Assembly (NCBI GenBank): GCA_013329045.1
Contig: DUKZ01000038.1
Location: forward strand, 2,514 to 66,513
Reading direction: 5' to 3'
Length of the DNA: 64,000 nt
Source: Candidatus Woesearchaeota archaeon
GTDB lineage: Archaea > Nanobdellota > Nanobdellia > Woesearchaeales > UBA9989
Shown here: in pieces, positions 7,316-16,219 of the stretch
Layout: each line of letters starts with the position of its first letter
Position numbering within the stretch: the stretch's first letter is position 1
The notes under the pieces: generated by a model
Database searches by the model: none
What the model was told of the DNA's origin: nothing
What the model saw: only the letters and a program-made list of their open reading frames with translations
Program-made: the position numbers and the translations under genes

Positions 7316-7395
7316 CACGGCCCGATACGAGAGTACTCAATGGAGCTGACGATAAATTCAAGCAATGAGCTTGGGAGTTAGTATTTCGGGCCACA
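7316..7395 (+). ncRNA. Candidate H/ACA-type guide RNA
   Basis: GGCCCGA (7319-7325) pairs perfectly with TCGGGCC (7386-7392) and is followed at once by ACA (7393-7395). Inside is an unpaired pocket, then an upper stem (ACTC/GAGT) and a distal stem GAGC/GCTT carrying opposed TGA sequences (GCTGAcg and aaTGAgc) like a K-turn/K-loop for L7Ae. One hairpin plus ACA plus K-loop is the archaeal H/ACA plan for pseudouridylation guides. It sits between aIF5A and DnaG. The rRNA target is not worked out; a leader structure of dnaG is the alternative. Confidence 0.45.
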
Positions 7396-7610
7396 AACTA
7401 TTATAATCATTGGAAATCGTAAAAGAACGATTGTATCATCCCATTCATCCATTTAACGCCCTTTAATAAGTGAAAAGAGCGAAAAATAGCCAAAAGAGTC
7501 CTGTTTTGGCAACAGGGATTAATGTATACTCGTTCTAAAGCGGTACCAAACACAAAAGGCCGCAACTCTCAACTTGGCCTTCAAACAGACAACAACATAA
7601 GGTGATTACT
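7396..7610. other. Rest of the aIF5A-DnaG intergenic region: two small hairpins and the dnaG ribosome binding site
   Basis: The stretch has hairpins AATCGT-aaaaga-ACGATT (about 7407-7424) and CCTGTT-ttggc-AACAGG (about 7500-7516), a weak TATA-like CTTTAATAAG (about 7453-7462) and GGTGAT (7601-7606) four bases before the dnaG ATG. I see no protein gene in it. Confidence 0.4.
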
Positions 7611-8897
7611 ATGGCAAAAATCAGCCCAGTATCAGCAAAATACATCGTACATGCAACAATTGAAATTGAAGGGGTCGTTGACCGACCAGATGTCATTGGA
7701 GCCATTTTTGGCCAAACAGAAGGCCTTCTTGGCGCAGACTTAGAGCTTCGAGAACTCCAACGATCCGGAAGGATTGGCAGGATAGAAGTTAACGTCGACA
7801 CCAGAGGCGGGAAGACTGCGGGAGAAATCATTATCCCCTCATCACTCGACAAAGCAGAAACTGCAATCGTCGGGGCAGCGCTTGAGATCATCCAGCGCAT
7901 CGGCCCATGCAATGCCAAGCTGAAAGTAACAAAGATAGAAGACGTCCGAATCAGCAAGCGGGCATTTGTCGTTGAACGAGCAAAAGCACTCCTCAGATAC
8001 ATGATGGACAGCACCATGCCAGATTCTCAAGACCTGGCAGATGAAGTGCTCAATTCTGTTCGGGTGATGGAATGCATAGAGTATGGCAAAGACAGGCTCC
8101 CAGCCGGCCCTGCCATTGATGAAAGCGATGAGATCATCATCGTTGAGGGGAGAGCAGATGTCCTCACCCTCCTCAAACATGGATTCAAGAATGCCATTTC
8201 AATGAACGGCACGAGCGTGCCCCAGACAATCATCGACCTGACCCGCAAGAAAACCGTCACTGCTTTTGTTGATGGCGACCGAGGCGGAGACCTTAACATA
8301 AAGGAACTTCTCGCCGTCGCTGAAATAGATTTTGTCACGAAAGCCCCCGATGGAAAAGAGGTCGAAGAATTATCCAAGAAAGAGATTCATAAGTGCCTTC
8401 GAGCAAAGATTGCCGTCGAACAGGCAAACCTTGAGATGGGATCAAAGCAGGATAGCGGGAAGAAAGCTGAAATGGAAAGAAAACCTGCCCCCCGCTTTGA
8501 GCGCCGAGATACTCGAGATGATCGTCGCGACCCACGTGACAGAGGAGAGAGGGATCGAACTGTCAGGAATGACCGAAGAGAGTATAAGCCTTCTATCCCA
8601 AGAGCATCGGAGAAAGAGATCTCAACTTTTAAGGGCATCCTTGAAGACTCTATTGGCACTCATGGGGCAACCATCCTTGACCAGGACCTCAACATCCTTG
8701 GAAAAGTGCCGGTAACAGAACTGCCCTCAACATTGAAAGGACTGACAAATGCTTTCGCAGTCGTGCTTGATGGAAATGCTGATAGGAACCTCATATTATC
8801 TGCAGAAAAATCCCGGGTCAAACATATTGTCTGCATGGACAGCGCAGTCAAACAGGCAGAGACAAGCGTCAATATTGTTACATCCAGCTCCATTTAG
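7611..8897 (+). CDS. dnaG: Archaeal DnaG-like protein (exosome-associated TOPRIM protein)
   Basis: A 428-residue archaeal DnaG. The N-terminal part ([36 protein letters not shown]) is characteristic of the archaeal family. The TOPRIM core lies at about 170-245, with [15 protein letters not shown] and the acidic [10 protein letters not shown] motif. A charged, Arg/Asp-rich linker (about 285-325) precedes the C-terminal domain. In archaea this protein is mainly known as a subunit of the RNA exosome that favours A-rich RNA, with weak primase activity reported. The start follows GGTGAT; a GTG nine bases upstream is less likely. It ends in a 4-base tail-to-tail overlap with the next gene. Confidence 0.95.
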   Translation: MAKISPVSAKYIVHATIEIEGVVDRPDVIGAIFGQTEGLLGADLELRELQRSGRIGRIEVNVDTRGGKTAGEIIIPSSLDKAETAIVGAALEIIQRIGPCNAKLKVTKIEDVRISKRAFVVERAKALLRYMMDSTMPDSQDLADEVLNSVRVMECIEYGKDRLPAGPAIDESDEIIIVEGRADVLTLLKHGFKNAISMNGTSVPQTIIDLTRKKTVTAFVDGDRGGDLNIKELLAVAEIDFVTKAPDGKEVEELSKKEIHKCLRAKIAVEQANLEMGSKQDSGKKAEMERKPAPRFERRDTRDDRRDPRDRGERDRTVRNDRREYKPSIPRASEKEISTFKGILEDSIGTHGATILDQDLNILGKVPVTELPSTLKGLTNAFAVVLDGNADRNLILSAEKSRVKHIVCMDSAVKQAETSVNIVTSSSI

Positions 8898-10270
8898 GAG
8901 CTATTTTTACATTCTTCTGCAAACTTGAGCACGCTTTGTTCTGTGAGAGATCCCTCACTTACCTTACCAGACCCTGCACAGACAAACTGAGGAAATCCAG
9001 GACGAAGAGAGAAACAATCCTCAATCACTTGTGAAGTATCAGTCCCGTCCTCTGCGATATAAAGCGGAATGCTCTGCCTCCTTGCAATCTCCGCCATCTG
9101 CTTGCATGGCGCACACCAGTCTTCTGTCGTTATATACAAGATGATGGTCTCAGGAGATAGCCCATACCCTTCGATGCACTCATCTTTTGCTTCCCCAATT
9201 GTGCTCTCAATCTGCTTGAGCATGACAATCTTTGATTTATTCTTGAGCTGATCAACATACTCTTTGCCCATCTGGGCCTGGAGAGGGGCGAGAAGTTCTG
9301 ATCTGAGCTGGTCCTTTATCTCTTCAAATGGGAGAAGGGGAAGCCTTTGGATAATATGAACACCAAACTGCGTTTGAACCGGCAATGACACTTCATCAAC
9401 GCCCAGAAGCTTTAGGGCATCCTCAAACTCTTTTACCATCTGCCCTTCCTGGAACATCCCAAGGTCACCGCCTTTTGCTGCAGAGACAGTATCCAAAGAA
9501 TACTGCTTTGCAGCGTCAGCAAATGACTTTCCGGCATCAAGGTCATCGAGGATTTGTTGTGCAGCCTCATTGTCTGCCACGAGGATGTGGGCTGCGCGCA
9601 GCTCTTTTGCATATTGTTCCTGCAAGGCTGCATCGTCTATTGCTATCTTGTTATATACCTCCTCTTGCAGGAGCTTATTGATGGTCATCTGCTTTTTTAC
9701 CAATATCCTGATATCATCAAATGAGGCTCCCTTGTCTTCGAGCGATTTTTTATATTCCTCAAGGGTTATGCCTGCATCATCGATGTTCTCTTCGATAAAT
9801 GCGCTCACTTCCTCATCACTCGTTGAAATGCCAAGGCGCATTGCTTCCCCCATCAGAATCTTTTCCTCAATCAAAGCCTGGAGAATCATCTCATCAGTTA
9901 GGAATGAACCGTACAGCGCCCTTGATCCTTCCGGCAATTGGCGAAGAAGAAACTCCTTTTGCCCATCAATTGCCGACTGATGGATGGGCTGCCCATCGAC
10001 CTTTGCCACAACGCCCTGTTTTTCTGCAAAGAGATCGCTTTGATAATAATACACCCCGACAGCCAAGAGCAAAAGAAGCACCAATACCCACATGCCGACT
10101 GGACGATGTTTTGGTGATGGCTTTTTTTCCTCACCAAATTCTTTCACATCATAAATCTCAACCGGGAGTTCTTTCTTTTCAGCCGCTTTTTTTTCCTGCT
10201 GCCTTAACTCACCAATCGTAGTTCCAGAAATCTTCTTCTTTTTCACAACCACCACCAGAGAGATATACAA
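8894..10270 (-). CDS. Membrane-anchored parvulin PPIase fused to a thioredoxin domain
   Basis: A 458-residue protein: short cytosolic basic start, one membrane helix (about 59-76), a SurA/PrsA-like chaperone region (about 85-215), a parvulin peptidyl-prolyl isomerase domain (about 224-312, [16 protein letters not shown]...[17 protein letters not shown]...[11 protein letters not shown]) and a C-terminal thioredoxin-like domain with active site WCAPC at 385-389. It should help fold secreted proteins and reshuffle or reduce their disulfides outside the membrane. The true start may be a GTG about eight codons in, preceded by GGTGGT. The window encodes many Cys-rich secreted proteins that could be clients. 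The fusion order is unusual. Confidence 0.85.
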   Translation of the reverse strand: MYISLVVVVKKKKISGTTIGELRQQEKKAAEKKELPVEIYDVKEFGEEKKPSPKHRPVGMWVLVLLLLLAVGVYYYQSDLFAEKQGVVAKVDGQPIHQSAIDGQKEFLLRQLPEGSRALYGSFLTDEMILQALIEEKILMGEAMRLGISTSDEEVSAFIEENIDDAGITLEEYKKSLEDKGASFDDIRILVKKQMTINKLLQEEVYNKIAIDDAALQEQYAKELRAAHILVADNEAAQQILDDLDAGKSFADAAKQYSLDTVSAAKGGDLGMFQEGQMVKEFEDALKLLGVDEVSLPVQTQFGVHIIQRLPLLPFEEIKDQLRSELLAPLQAQMGKEYVDQLKNKSKIVMLKQIESTIGEAKDECIEGYGLSPETIILYITTEDWCAPCKQMAEIARRQSIPLYIAEDGTDTSQVIEDCFSLRPGFPQFVCAGSGKVSEGSLTEQSVLKFAEECKNSS

Positions 10271-10400
10271 CCAGAAAGGATATAAAGATTTCTAGTCTTG
10301 GAAGGATAGGTGGGGAAATACTACCTCTTGTTTCCTCTCAACAGAAACATTCTTAAAGACGTTTTGTTCTAGTGAGAAGAGAAAAAAGGGGACCTACTCT

Positions 10401-11720
10401 ATGTATAAGATAGTCATTGGCAGGAGCAAAGCAGACCAACAAAAGTATGGAACACTCGGCTCAATCTTTCTGGGCAAACAGTATGTAAAAATGGGAGAAA
10501 CACTTTCTTTATCAAATGAGATTTATCTGGATATAGCAAGATCCCATGTGGTGTATATCTGCGGCAAACGAGGAGGGGGAAAAAGCTATACCCTTGGCGT
10601 TGTCGCAGAAGGGGTGAGCGACCTTCCTCCTGAGATAAAGCAAAACATCGCAGTGTTAATGCTCGACACGATGGGGATCTATTGGCCAATGAAGTACCCC
10701 AACAAGAAAGAGGAAGACCTCCTCACAAAATGGGGCCTTAAAGGCAAAGGCCTCGATGTGACAATTTTTACCCCCGCAGGATATTTTAAGGCATACAAGG
10801 AGCAGGGCATCCCCACTGATTTTCCTTTTTCCATCAAACCATCAGAACTATCACCAAATGACTGGACAACAATCTTTGAGCTGGATGAAAATTCGCCACT
10901 TGGTGTCTTGACACAAAAAACGGTGACACGGCTCACCGAGCAGGGAAAAGACTATTCCATTGATGACATCCTTGCAATGATCCGAAAGGATGAGAACGCT
11001 GAGAGCCATGTGAAAGATGCAGCTGAATCCAGGTTCATCAACGCAAAATCATGGGGATTATTTGAAAAGGAAGGAACACCCCTTGATGCCCTTGTTAAAG
11101 GAGGGCAAGTCACCGTCCTAGATGTGTCCTGTTATGCAACAATGTCCGGGACAAACCAGCTTCGGGCATTGGTGATAGCTCTTGTTGCCCAAAAACTTTT
11201 CCTGAAACGAATGGTTGCCAGAAAAGAAGAAGAGTTCAAGGAGGTCCATCATTCAGTGCATTATTTTGGCGACCAGGAAGAAAAAAAACAGCATATGCCG
11301 GTCGTCTGGCTTGTCATCGATGAAGCCCATGAGTTCCTGCCCCGCGATAAGGATATTATCTCCTCCGGGCCATTGATAACGATTTTACGGGAAGGAAGAC
11401 AACCAGGGATCAGTCTGATCCTCGCAACACAACAACCAGCAAAAATCCATACGGATGTGCTGACACAGGCAGATGTACTGCTCTCTCACCGGATAACAGC
11501 GAAACTGGATACTGATGCCCTCGGCGGCTTGATGCAAAGCTACATGAGAGAAGGACTCGATAAGACACTCAACATGCTTCCTGAAGCAAAGGGAGCGGCG
11601 CTTATCCTGGACGATAACAACGAACGGCTCTTTCCTATCCAGGTTCGGCCCCGGTTCACATGGCATGGGGGGGAGAGCCCAGATGCTCTGCAGGGGGTAA
11701 AATTGAGGAAGGAAGAATAA
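10401..11720 (+). CDS. HerA/VirB4-like DUF87 ATPase
   Basis: A 439-residue P-loop ATPase of the HerA-FtsK superfamily. The Walker A motif is GKRGGGKSYT (55-64), Walker B is VVWLVIDEAHEF (about 303-314), and the sensor/arginine-finger region REGRQPGISLILATQQP follows. The N-terminal beta-rich part resembles a short HAS-barrel. HerA works with NurA in DNA end processing, but no NurA is nearby, and stand-alone members of unknown job are common in archaea. It starts after a GGGGACC region with a TATA-like sequence upstream and is followed 37 bases later by PRPP synthetase. Confidence 0.85.
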   Translation: MYKIVIGRSKADQQKYGTLGSIFLGKQYVKMGETLSLSNEIYLDIARSHVVYICGKRGGGKSYTLGVVAEGVSDLPPEIKQNIAVLMLDTMGIYWPMKYPNKKEEDLLTKWGLKGKGLDVTIFTPAGYFKAYKEQGIPTDFPFSIKPSELSPNDWTTIFELDENSPLGVLTQKTVTRLTEQGKDYSIDDILAMIRKDENAESHVKDAAESRFINAKSWGLFEKEGTPLDALVKGGQVTVLDVSCYATMSGTNQLRALVIALVAQKLFLKRMVARKEEEFKEVHHSVHYFGDQEEKKQHMPVVWLVIDEAHEFLPRDKDIISSGPLITILREGRQPGISLILATQQPAKIHTDVLTQADVLLSHRITAKLDTDALGGLMQSYMREGLDKTLNMLPEAKGAALILDDNNERLFPIQVRPRFTWHGGESPDALQGVKLRKEE

Positions 11721-11757
11721 CGATAACTACTTAAAACCAAATATCTTTCTTGCCCGG

Positions 11758-12717
11758 ATGGAAGAATTCGTCCTCTTGACTAGTGAACAAATGAAAGGGT
11801 TTGCTGAAAGGGTTGCTGAAGAGCTCAAAGTACTCAAGGCTACCTTTGCGTATAGCAGCGTTACTATCAGCACGTTCGCAGACAAAAGCAACGATGTCCA
11901 CATCCCTGTCAATGTACGAAAGAAAAACGTGTATCTGGTACACTCATTTTCCAACCCCAATGATGGATATATGCAACTCTTTTTGCTGAATGATGCCCTG
12001 AAACGTGCCAGCGCCGAACACATCGTGAATGTGCTGCCCTACATCCCCTATTCCAGGAAAGACTGGAAAGACAGACCACGGGTTCCAATCGCTGCAAAAC
12101 TCTTCGCCCAGCTCACCGAAGCATCTGGAGCAACAAGGGTCATCACAAACGACCTTCATGCTGCGCAAATACAAGGGTTTTATGATATTGCCGTCGATAA
12201 CCTGGAATCAGAACGGCTCCTTGCAGAGTATGTTAAAAAAGAATATTCTGCACAGCTTGGCTCAATGGTGGTGGTTGCTCCAGATACAGGAAGAGCAAAA
12301 TTGGCAAGAAATTTTGCACGACGTCTTGGATTGAACATTGCTATTATTGATAAACGACGGCTGAGAGTGAATGAAGCTGAAGTGATGCATATTGTTGGGG
12401 ATGTCTCAGGAAAGGTGTGTTTTATGCTCGATGATATGATTGATACAGGAGGGACCCTTGTTGAAGGGGCAAAGGCACTCTTGAAAAACGGGGCAATAGA
12501 AGTGTATGCTGCTTGCACTCATGCGATCCTTTCTGAGAAAAATGGCATTAAAGCTGAAGACAAGATCCTTTCATCTATCAAAGAGATTATTATTACCGAC
12601 AGTATTCCACGCTCTGATACTCATCCTCGAATAAGAGTCATGAGCCTTGCGGGCTTGTATGCCAACGTGATCTTTCGAACTGAAACGGGAAAGAGCGTGA
12701 GTGAACTGTTTTGTTGA
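11758..12717 (+). CDS. prs: Ribose-phosphate pyrophosphokinase (PRPP synthetase)
   Basis: A 319-residue PRPP synthetase making PRPP from ribose 5-phosphate and ATP. Seen are VLPYIPYSRKDWKDRPRVPIAAK (flexible loop and ATP region, about 95-117), NDLHAAQIQGFYDI (metal-binding His region), DTGRAKLARNFA and the PRPP-binding loop FMLDDMIDTGGTL (about 222-234). The length matches the archaeal family. PRPP made here feeds PyrE (about 45 kb) and PurF (about 54 kb). The TATA-like TACTTAAAACC about 30 bases upstream suggests a leaderless start. Confidence 0.95.
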   Translation: MEEFVLLTSEQMKGFAERVAEELKVLKATFAYSSVTISTFADKSNDVHIPVNVRKKNVYLVHSFSNPNDGYMQLFLLNDALKRASAEHIVNVLPYIPYSRKDWKDRPRVPIAAKLFAQLTEASGATRVITNDLHAAQIQGFYDIAVDNLESERLLAEYVKKEYSAQLGSMVVVAPDTGRAKLARNFARRLGLNIAIIDKRRLRVNEAEVMHIVGDVSGKVCFMLDDMIDTGGTLVEGAKALLKNGAIEVYAACTHAILSEKNGIKAEDKILSSIKEIIITDSIPRSDTHPRIRVMSLAGLYANVIFRTETGKSVSELFC

Positions 12718-12719
12718 TG

Positions 12720-13496
12720 TCACTGAAGCTGTTTTGCTGTTCTCCATTTCTCCTTAAAGAAAGAAACATATGAATCATATACTGCAGATGATTGAATAAC
12801 AAAGGCTGTCGGATAATCCTGAAGGTCGGTGAATATCACCTTTCCTTTATAGAAGGTAACACCAGTGGGGGTTGCCTCTTTGCACGAGCGAAGGTTTGAA
12901 TAAGGAATATCCTTGTGGATCTTTTGAAACACATCCTCGCTTCCCTTCTGGTATAAACCGTTGACAATGATCTTTTTTTCTGACCTTTTGAGATGAAAAT
13001 TCCTTAAGAACAAGATAATCCTCTCATTGCGGAGATAACTGCTTTGGATCTGGATAAAGTAATATTCTTCTTTTGGCTTCATCGTCAAGAGGATGTCATT
13101 AAATGCTGTCTGCAAGCCGTTGAACCCTTCGAATACCTGCGCAGATCTTCTCTCTGTTGGTTTCTCTAAAGCTTTTAAATCTGGCAGCATCCTTGATAAT
13201 CTTCGCTGCTTCTCATCGAGAAAAGAGAGGATTGTCTCCGGAGGCGCTGCCTGATAGAGCCTTATCTTGCCCCTAATGACAGATGTTGCAAGACCCTTTT
13301 CGATCAAAGACCCAATGACATGATAGACCGTGGAAGATTGCAGATGGGTATGGCCGATTATCTTACCTGACTTTGAAAGGCCAAGTTCAAGGAGAGCTAG
13401 ATAGACCCTTGCTTCTGCATGGGACAGGCCAAGTTCTTCGAGGAGTGATGTGTCCATATACCATGGCAAAAGGAGAGACCATATTAAACTTTCCAT
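12720..13496 (-). CDS. TrmB-family transcriptional regulator
   Basis: A 258-residue TrmB-type regulator. The N-terminal winged helix reads LLEELGLSHAEARVYLALLELGLSKSGKIIGHTHLQSSTVYHVIGSLIEKGL, followed by a coiled-coil stretch (about 85-115) and a C-terminal domain with phospholipase-D-like fold features seen in this family. Such proteins usually sense sugars and control sugar uptake or glycolysis. Two starts are possible: ATG at 13496 (about 21 bases after TATA-like AAATTATAAG, so leaderless) and ATG at 13457 (MDTSLLEEL), which fits the family start better. It meets the PRPP synthetase gene tail to tail. Confidence 0.85.
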   Translation of the reverse strand: MESLIWSLLLPWYMDTSLLEELGLSHAEARVYLALLELGLSKSGKIIGHTHLQSSTVYHVIGSLIEKGLATSVIRGKIRLYQAAPPETILSFLDEKQRRLSRMLPDLKALEKPTERRSAQVFEGFNGLQTAFNDILLTMKPKEEYYFIQIQSSYLRNERIILFLRNFHLKRSEKKIIVNGLYQKGSEDVFQKIHKDIPYSNLRSCKEATPTGVTFYKGKVIFTDLQDYPTAFVIQSSAVYDSYVSFFKEKWRTAKQLQ

Positions 13497-13567
13497 TATT
13501 GGAGAGTAAATTATCTTATAATTTCTTATTCTTTAGTAGTAATTATCAAAAAAAGAGGTGAACTACA

Positions 13568-14080
13568 ATAACAACAAAACAATTGGATGGAATAGTCCCA
13601 AAAACTATGCCAAGGAAAATCGTATTGGCTCTAGAGGATATTTATCATGAAAGAGGGCATAAGTTCATTGTCCGGTCGGAAGCAGATTATCACCTTCAAC
13701 CAGGAGAGACAATTGATGCCCATCCTAAAATGAATGCCCATGGACTCTATGTGTTTCCAGTATCCCGACTCGAAAATGGATACCATTCAGATATAGAGTT
13801 GCTTGCTCAATCGCTTAGGCCTCAAGAGAAAAAATGGAGTGAATACCCTGTAGGAGGTGGCAACATCTGGGTTTCCCAGAACGTTGTCTATTCAGGTTTG
13901 GTCTCAACAGACTTGGGGGGTGTCCCAAGAATAATCCATCAACAAATAGCGGAGATAATTGCAGAAGAACTCAGGTCTCAAGGAGTAGTTATCGATAGAG
14001 CGGAAGGGATAAGTTATACGACCTCGATGAATTCTACTTCTAAAAATCATTGGCTTTGCTTTGGCATTTATAATCAATAG
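13568..14080 (+). CDS. Hypothetical protein with a probable ATA start codon
   Basis: About 170 residues, family not recognised. The sequence is ordinary soluble protein, with a segment of aromatic and glycine residues (EYPVGGGNIWVSQNVVYSGLV) and a C-terminal region rich in Ser/Thr. The only standard start, TTG at 13583, is 22 bases from the strong ribosome binding site GAGGTGA (13555-13561). At the normal distance of six bases stands ATA (13568-13570), in frame, and an in-frame TGA inside the Shine-Dalgarno rules out an earlier start. The same layout recurs at 59137. It is followed 15 bases later by a secreted protein, probably in one operon. Confidence 0.6.
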   Translation: MTTKQLDGIVPKTMPRKIVLALEDIYHERGHKFIVRSEADYHLQPGETIDAHPKMNAHGLYVFPVSRLENGYHSDIELLAQSLRPQEKKWSEYPVGGGNIWVSQNVVYSGLVSTDLGGVPRIIHQQIAEIIAEELRSQGVVIDRAEGISYTTSMNSTSKNHWLCFGIYNQ

Positions 14081-14095
14081 AGAGGTATCAAAGGA

Positions 14096-14704
14096 GTGAA
14101 TAGTGTCCTGAAAAAGAACATGAACAAAATACAACAGTATATTATCGCTGGGGCGCTTGGCCTTGGCACAGTATTGCCTGCACGAGCACAAGCAACGTTT
14201 ACCCAGACAGAGGTCGCTACCCCAACACAGATTATTTCCAGATCAGAGATAGTCGCATCCGATGGCGACTTTGACCTCTATGCAACTGTGGAACTCGCTG
14301 AGAAAAATCTCGCAAATATCAGGCTCCAGTGGATCCCTCTGGATGCTGGGATCGTTTCTTTTGGCATTATTGGAAGATATTTTGGGAGCGAAGGAACGCG
14401 CAGCAGGGCAGCGTGGGGAGGGGTGGTTCGGGTAAAAGATAGGGTTGCGGGAGGCATTGCAAAAGGAGATATTAGATATTTTCCTGATATTGAAACATTC
14501 ACCACCTATGGATTTTGGAAATCAGGCAGTATTTTTGTTAATGTTCTTGGGTCCTATAATGTTGATAATGGCAGGTACATGGCAAGGCCAGGATTTGATG
14601 TCAATCTAGGGGAATTATCACTTGGCATTGAAGCGAAGATCTCAGGAAAAGAAGGGCATGCTCATGTTGATTATATCGGGCCAAGGGTGATGGGGAGTTG
14701 GTAA
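14096..14704 (+). CDS. Secreted beta-rich hypothetical protein
   Basis: A 202-residue protein with a signal peptide (YIIAGALGLGTVLPARAQA, cut near residue 32) followed by alternating hydrophobic strands and aromatic/glycine turns (FGIIGRYFGSEGTRSRAAWGGVVRV...YGFWKSGSIFVNVLGSYNVDNGRY), reminiscent of a small beta-barrel or jelly-roll. I do not recognise the family. The start is GTG with GAGGT nine bases upstream. It forms a pair with the preceding unknown gene. The AxA-type signal peptide and barrel-like strands look more bacterial than most of the window, so transfer is possible. It ends exactly where the convergent MFS gene begins its stop. Confidence 0.65.
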   Translation: MNSVLKKNMNKIQQYIIAGALGLGTVLPARAQATFTQTEVATPTQIISRSEIVASDGDFDLYATVELAEKNLANIRLQWIPLDAGIVSFGIIGRYFGSEGTRSRAAWGGVVRVKDRVAGGIAKGDIRYFPDIETFTTYGFWKSGSIFVNVLGSYNVDNGRYMARPGFDVNLGELSLGIEAKISGKEGHAHVDYIGPRVMGSW

Positions 14705-16126
14705 CTACCCTTTTTTCTTTCCCCTATGGATTGATTGGTATCCTTCTTTGAGGCTGTAGACCGATTTTGAAGCAGCTTTCTTGAGCCCAAGGATACCCCT
14801 ATTAAAGCCAGTGAATACCTCGTAACGTATCCCCTCATATGGAGCACCAACGAGGAAATAAAAAAATAAAGAGAACGTCTTGACTGACTCTACTTTCCGT
14901 ACTTCCCGGTATTTTGGAATAAAGATAATACACGTGAGAGCCCTTGTGACAAATGAGAAAATAAGAGCTAAGTAGAATGGATATTGCAGCCCAGACCAGG
15001 ACTGCCTCAAAAGCCATCCTCCCAGCAATGCGCCAAGGAGAGCACACCCTGCATTAAGGATGGAGATATATGCAAAAACACGGGCACGCTTTGAGGGCTT
15101 TACCGTGTCAAACACGAAATTTGACGATGCTAGGGTGAATGCCGCCCAAGCCATTCCCGCAAAAAAATTCCATAGAGTGAGGAACCAGAAATCTTTAGCA
15201 AAAAGCCAGGTGAATGGGATAAGAACAATAATAATCGAAGAGATAGTGAGCATCCTCTTATTACCAAAACGATCACTTAGCTTTCCCATGATTGACATGG
15301 TGAAAAATCCAGCAAGAACAGCGCTCCCTGTGATAACCATATACTGCAAATAGGAAAAGCCAAGATCCTCAAGCATGTACTGGGCAAAGAAAGGACCGGC
15401 AATGTTCACTGAGAATATTATGAGAGCACAATGAGAAACAAACAAGCCGTGGTTTGTTCTCCTTAAATATCCTAGATACTCATGAAAATTAAATTTATCC
15501 TTTTCTGCATATTGGTAGGGAGGATCATGCATTTTTGAAAGATAATACCAGGAAATTAGGCGGGCGAAAAAAGCAATGGCAAAAAGTATGATGAAGCCAT
15601 AAAGGATTATCCCCTGCTGTTCGAATTTATTAAGAATAAACCCCCCAATTACCAAAGAAAAAAATGAAACGATGCCAAGATACCTGTTTCTTTTCCCAAA
15701 GTAATCCCCCCGCTCATTAATATCAACAAGGTCCCCCATCATGGAGTTCCATGCAGGACCGGCAATGCTCCCAAAACTAAAATAGAGAATAGTGCAGAGA
15801 AAGAGAAGGGGGACTCTTAATGTTACAGGGAAAAGGAATGGGAGCAGAAGGATTGGACCTCTTGTCAGCGCTTGCAAGAACACCGGTATAAGGATGAGAG
15901 ACTTTCTTTTTTTTGTCTGGTCCAGGATTTTAATTGTTAAAAATTGGAATAATGAGCCAATGAATTGGGGAAAAGACATGAGAAAACCTATCTGGAGGGG
16001 GGTGGCGTTTAACACAACTGCGAGCGCGTTAAGGTAGCGGTCGGCAAACCCCTCGCCCACCGAAAACCATGCACCATCCTTGACTGAAGCATCCAGGCTT
16101 TTTTTGACCTTCTGGTCTTTTTTCAT
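14705..16126 (-). CDS. Major facilitator superfamily transporter
   Basis: A 473-residue membrane protein with about 12 predicted helices in two halves. Loop motifs include DQTKKRKS after helix 2 and GKLSDRFGNKRML after helix 8, the latter a good MFS GxLaDrxGrkR-type motif. The start VKDGAWFSVGEGFADRYLNALAVVLNATPLQIGFLMSFPQ resembles archaeal and bacterial permeases annotated as sugar or drug transporters. The substrate cannot be told. It is a single-gene unit, convergent with the secreted protein at 14096. Confidence 0.88.
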   Translation of the reverse strand: MKKDQKVKKSLDASVKDGAWFSVGEGFADRYLNALAVVLNATPLQIGFLMSFPQFIGSLFQFLTIKILDQTKKRKSLILIPVFLQALTRGPILLLPFLFPVTLRVPLLFLCTILYFSFGSIAGPAWNSMMGDLVDINERGDYFGKRNRYLGIVSFFSLVIGGFILNKFEQQGIILYGFIILFAIAFFARLISWYYLSKMHDPPYQYAEKDKFNFHEYLGYLRRTNHGLFVSHCALIIFSVNIAGPFFAQYMLEDLGFSYLQYMVITGSAVLAGFFTMSIMGKLSDRFGNKRMLTISSIIIVLIPFTWLFAKDFWFLTLWNFFAGMAWAAFTLASSNFVFDTVKPSKRARVFAYISILNAGCALLGALLGGWLLRQSWSGLQYPFYLALIFSFVTRALTCIIFIPKYREVRKVESVKTFSLFFYFLVGAPYEGIRYEVFTGFNRGILGLKKAASKSVYSLKEGYQSIHRGKKKG

Positions 16127-16219
16127 GCCTTATTGGCAAACTGAGAGGGTTTAAATAGGTTGTGGCGTGTTTTCATCCAGGAGACAAGAGAGAAAGGGAT
16201 GAATGCATGCCACCATCTC

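Noticed and set aside
7140-7610. RNase P or SRP RNA in the aIF5A-dnaG gap
   Set aside because: None of the conserved core sequences of either RNA could be seen, and the gap is too short for an intact copy with the other features present.
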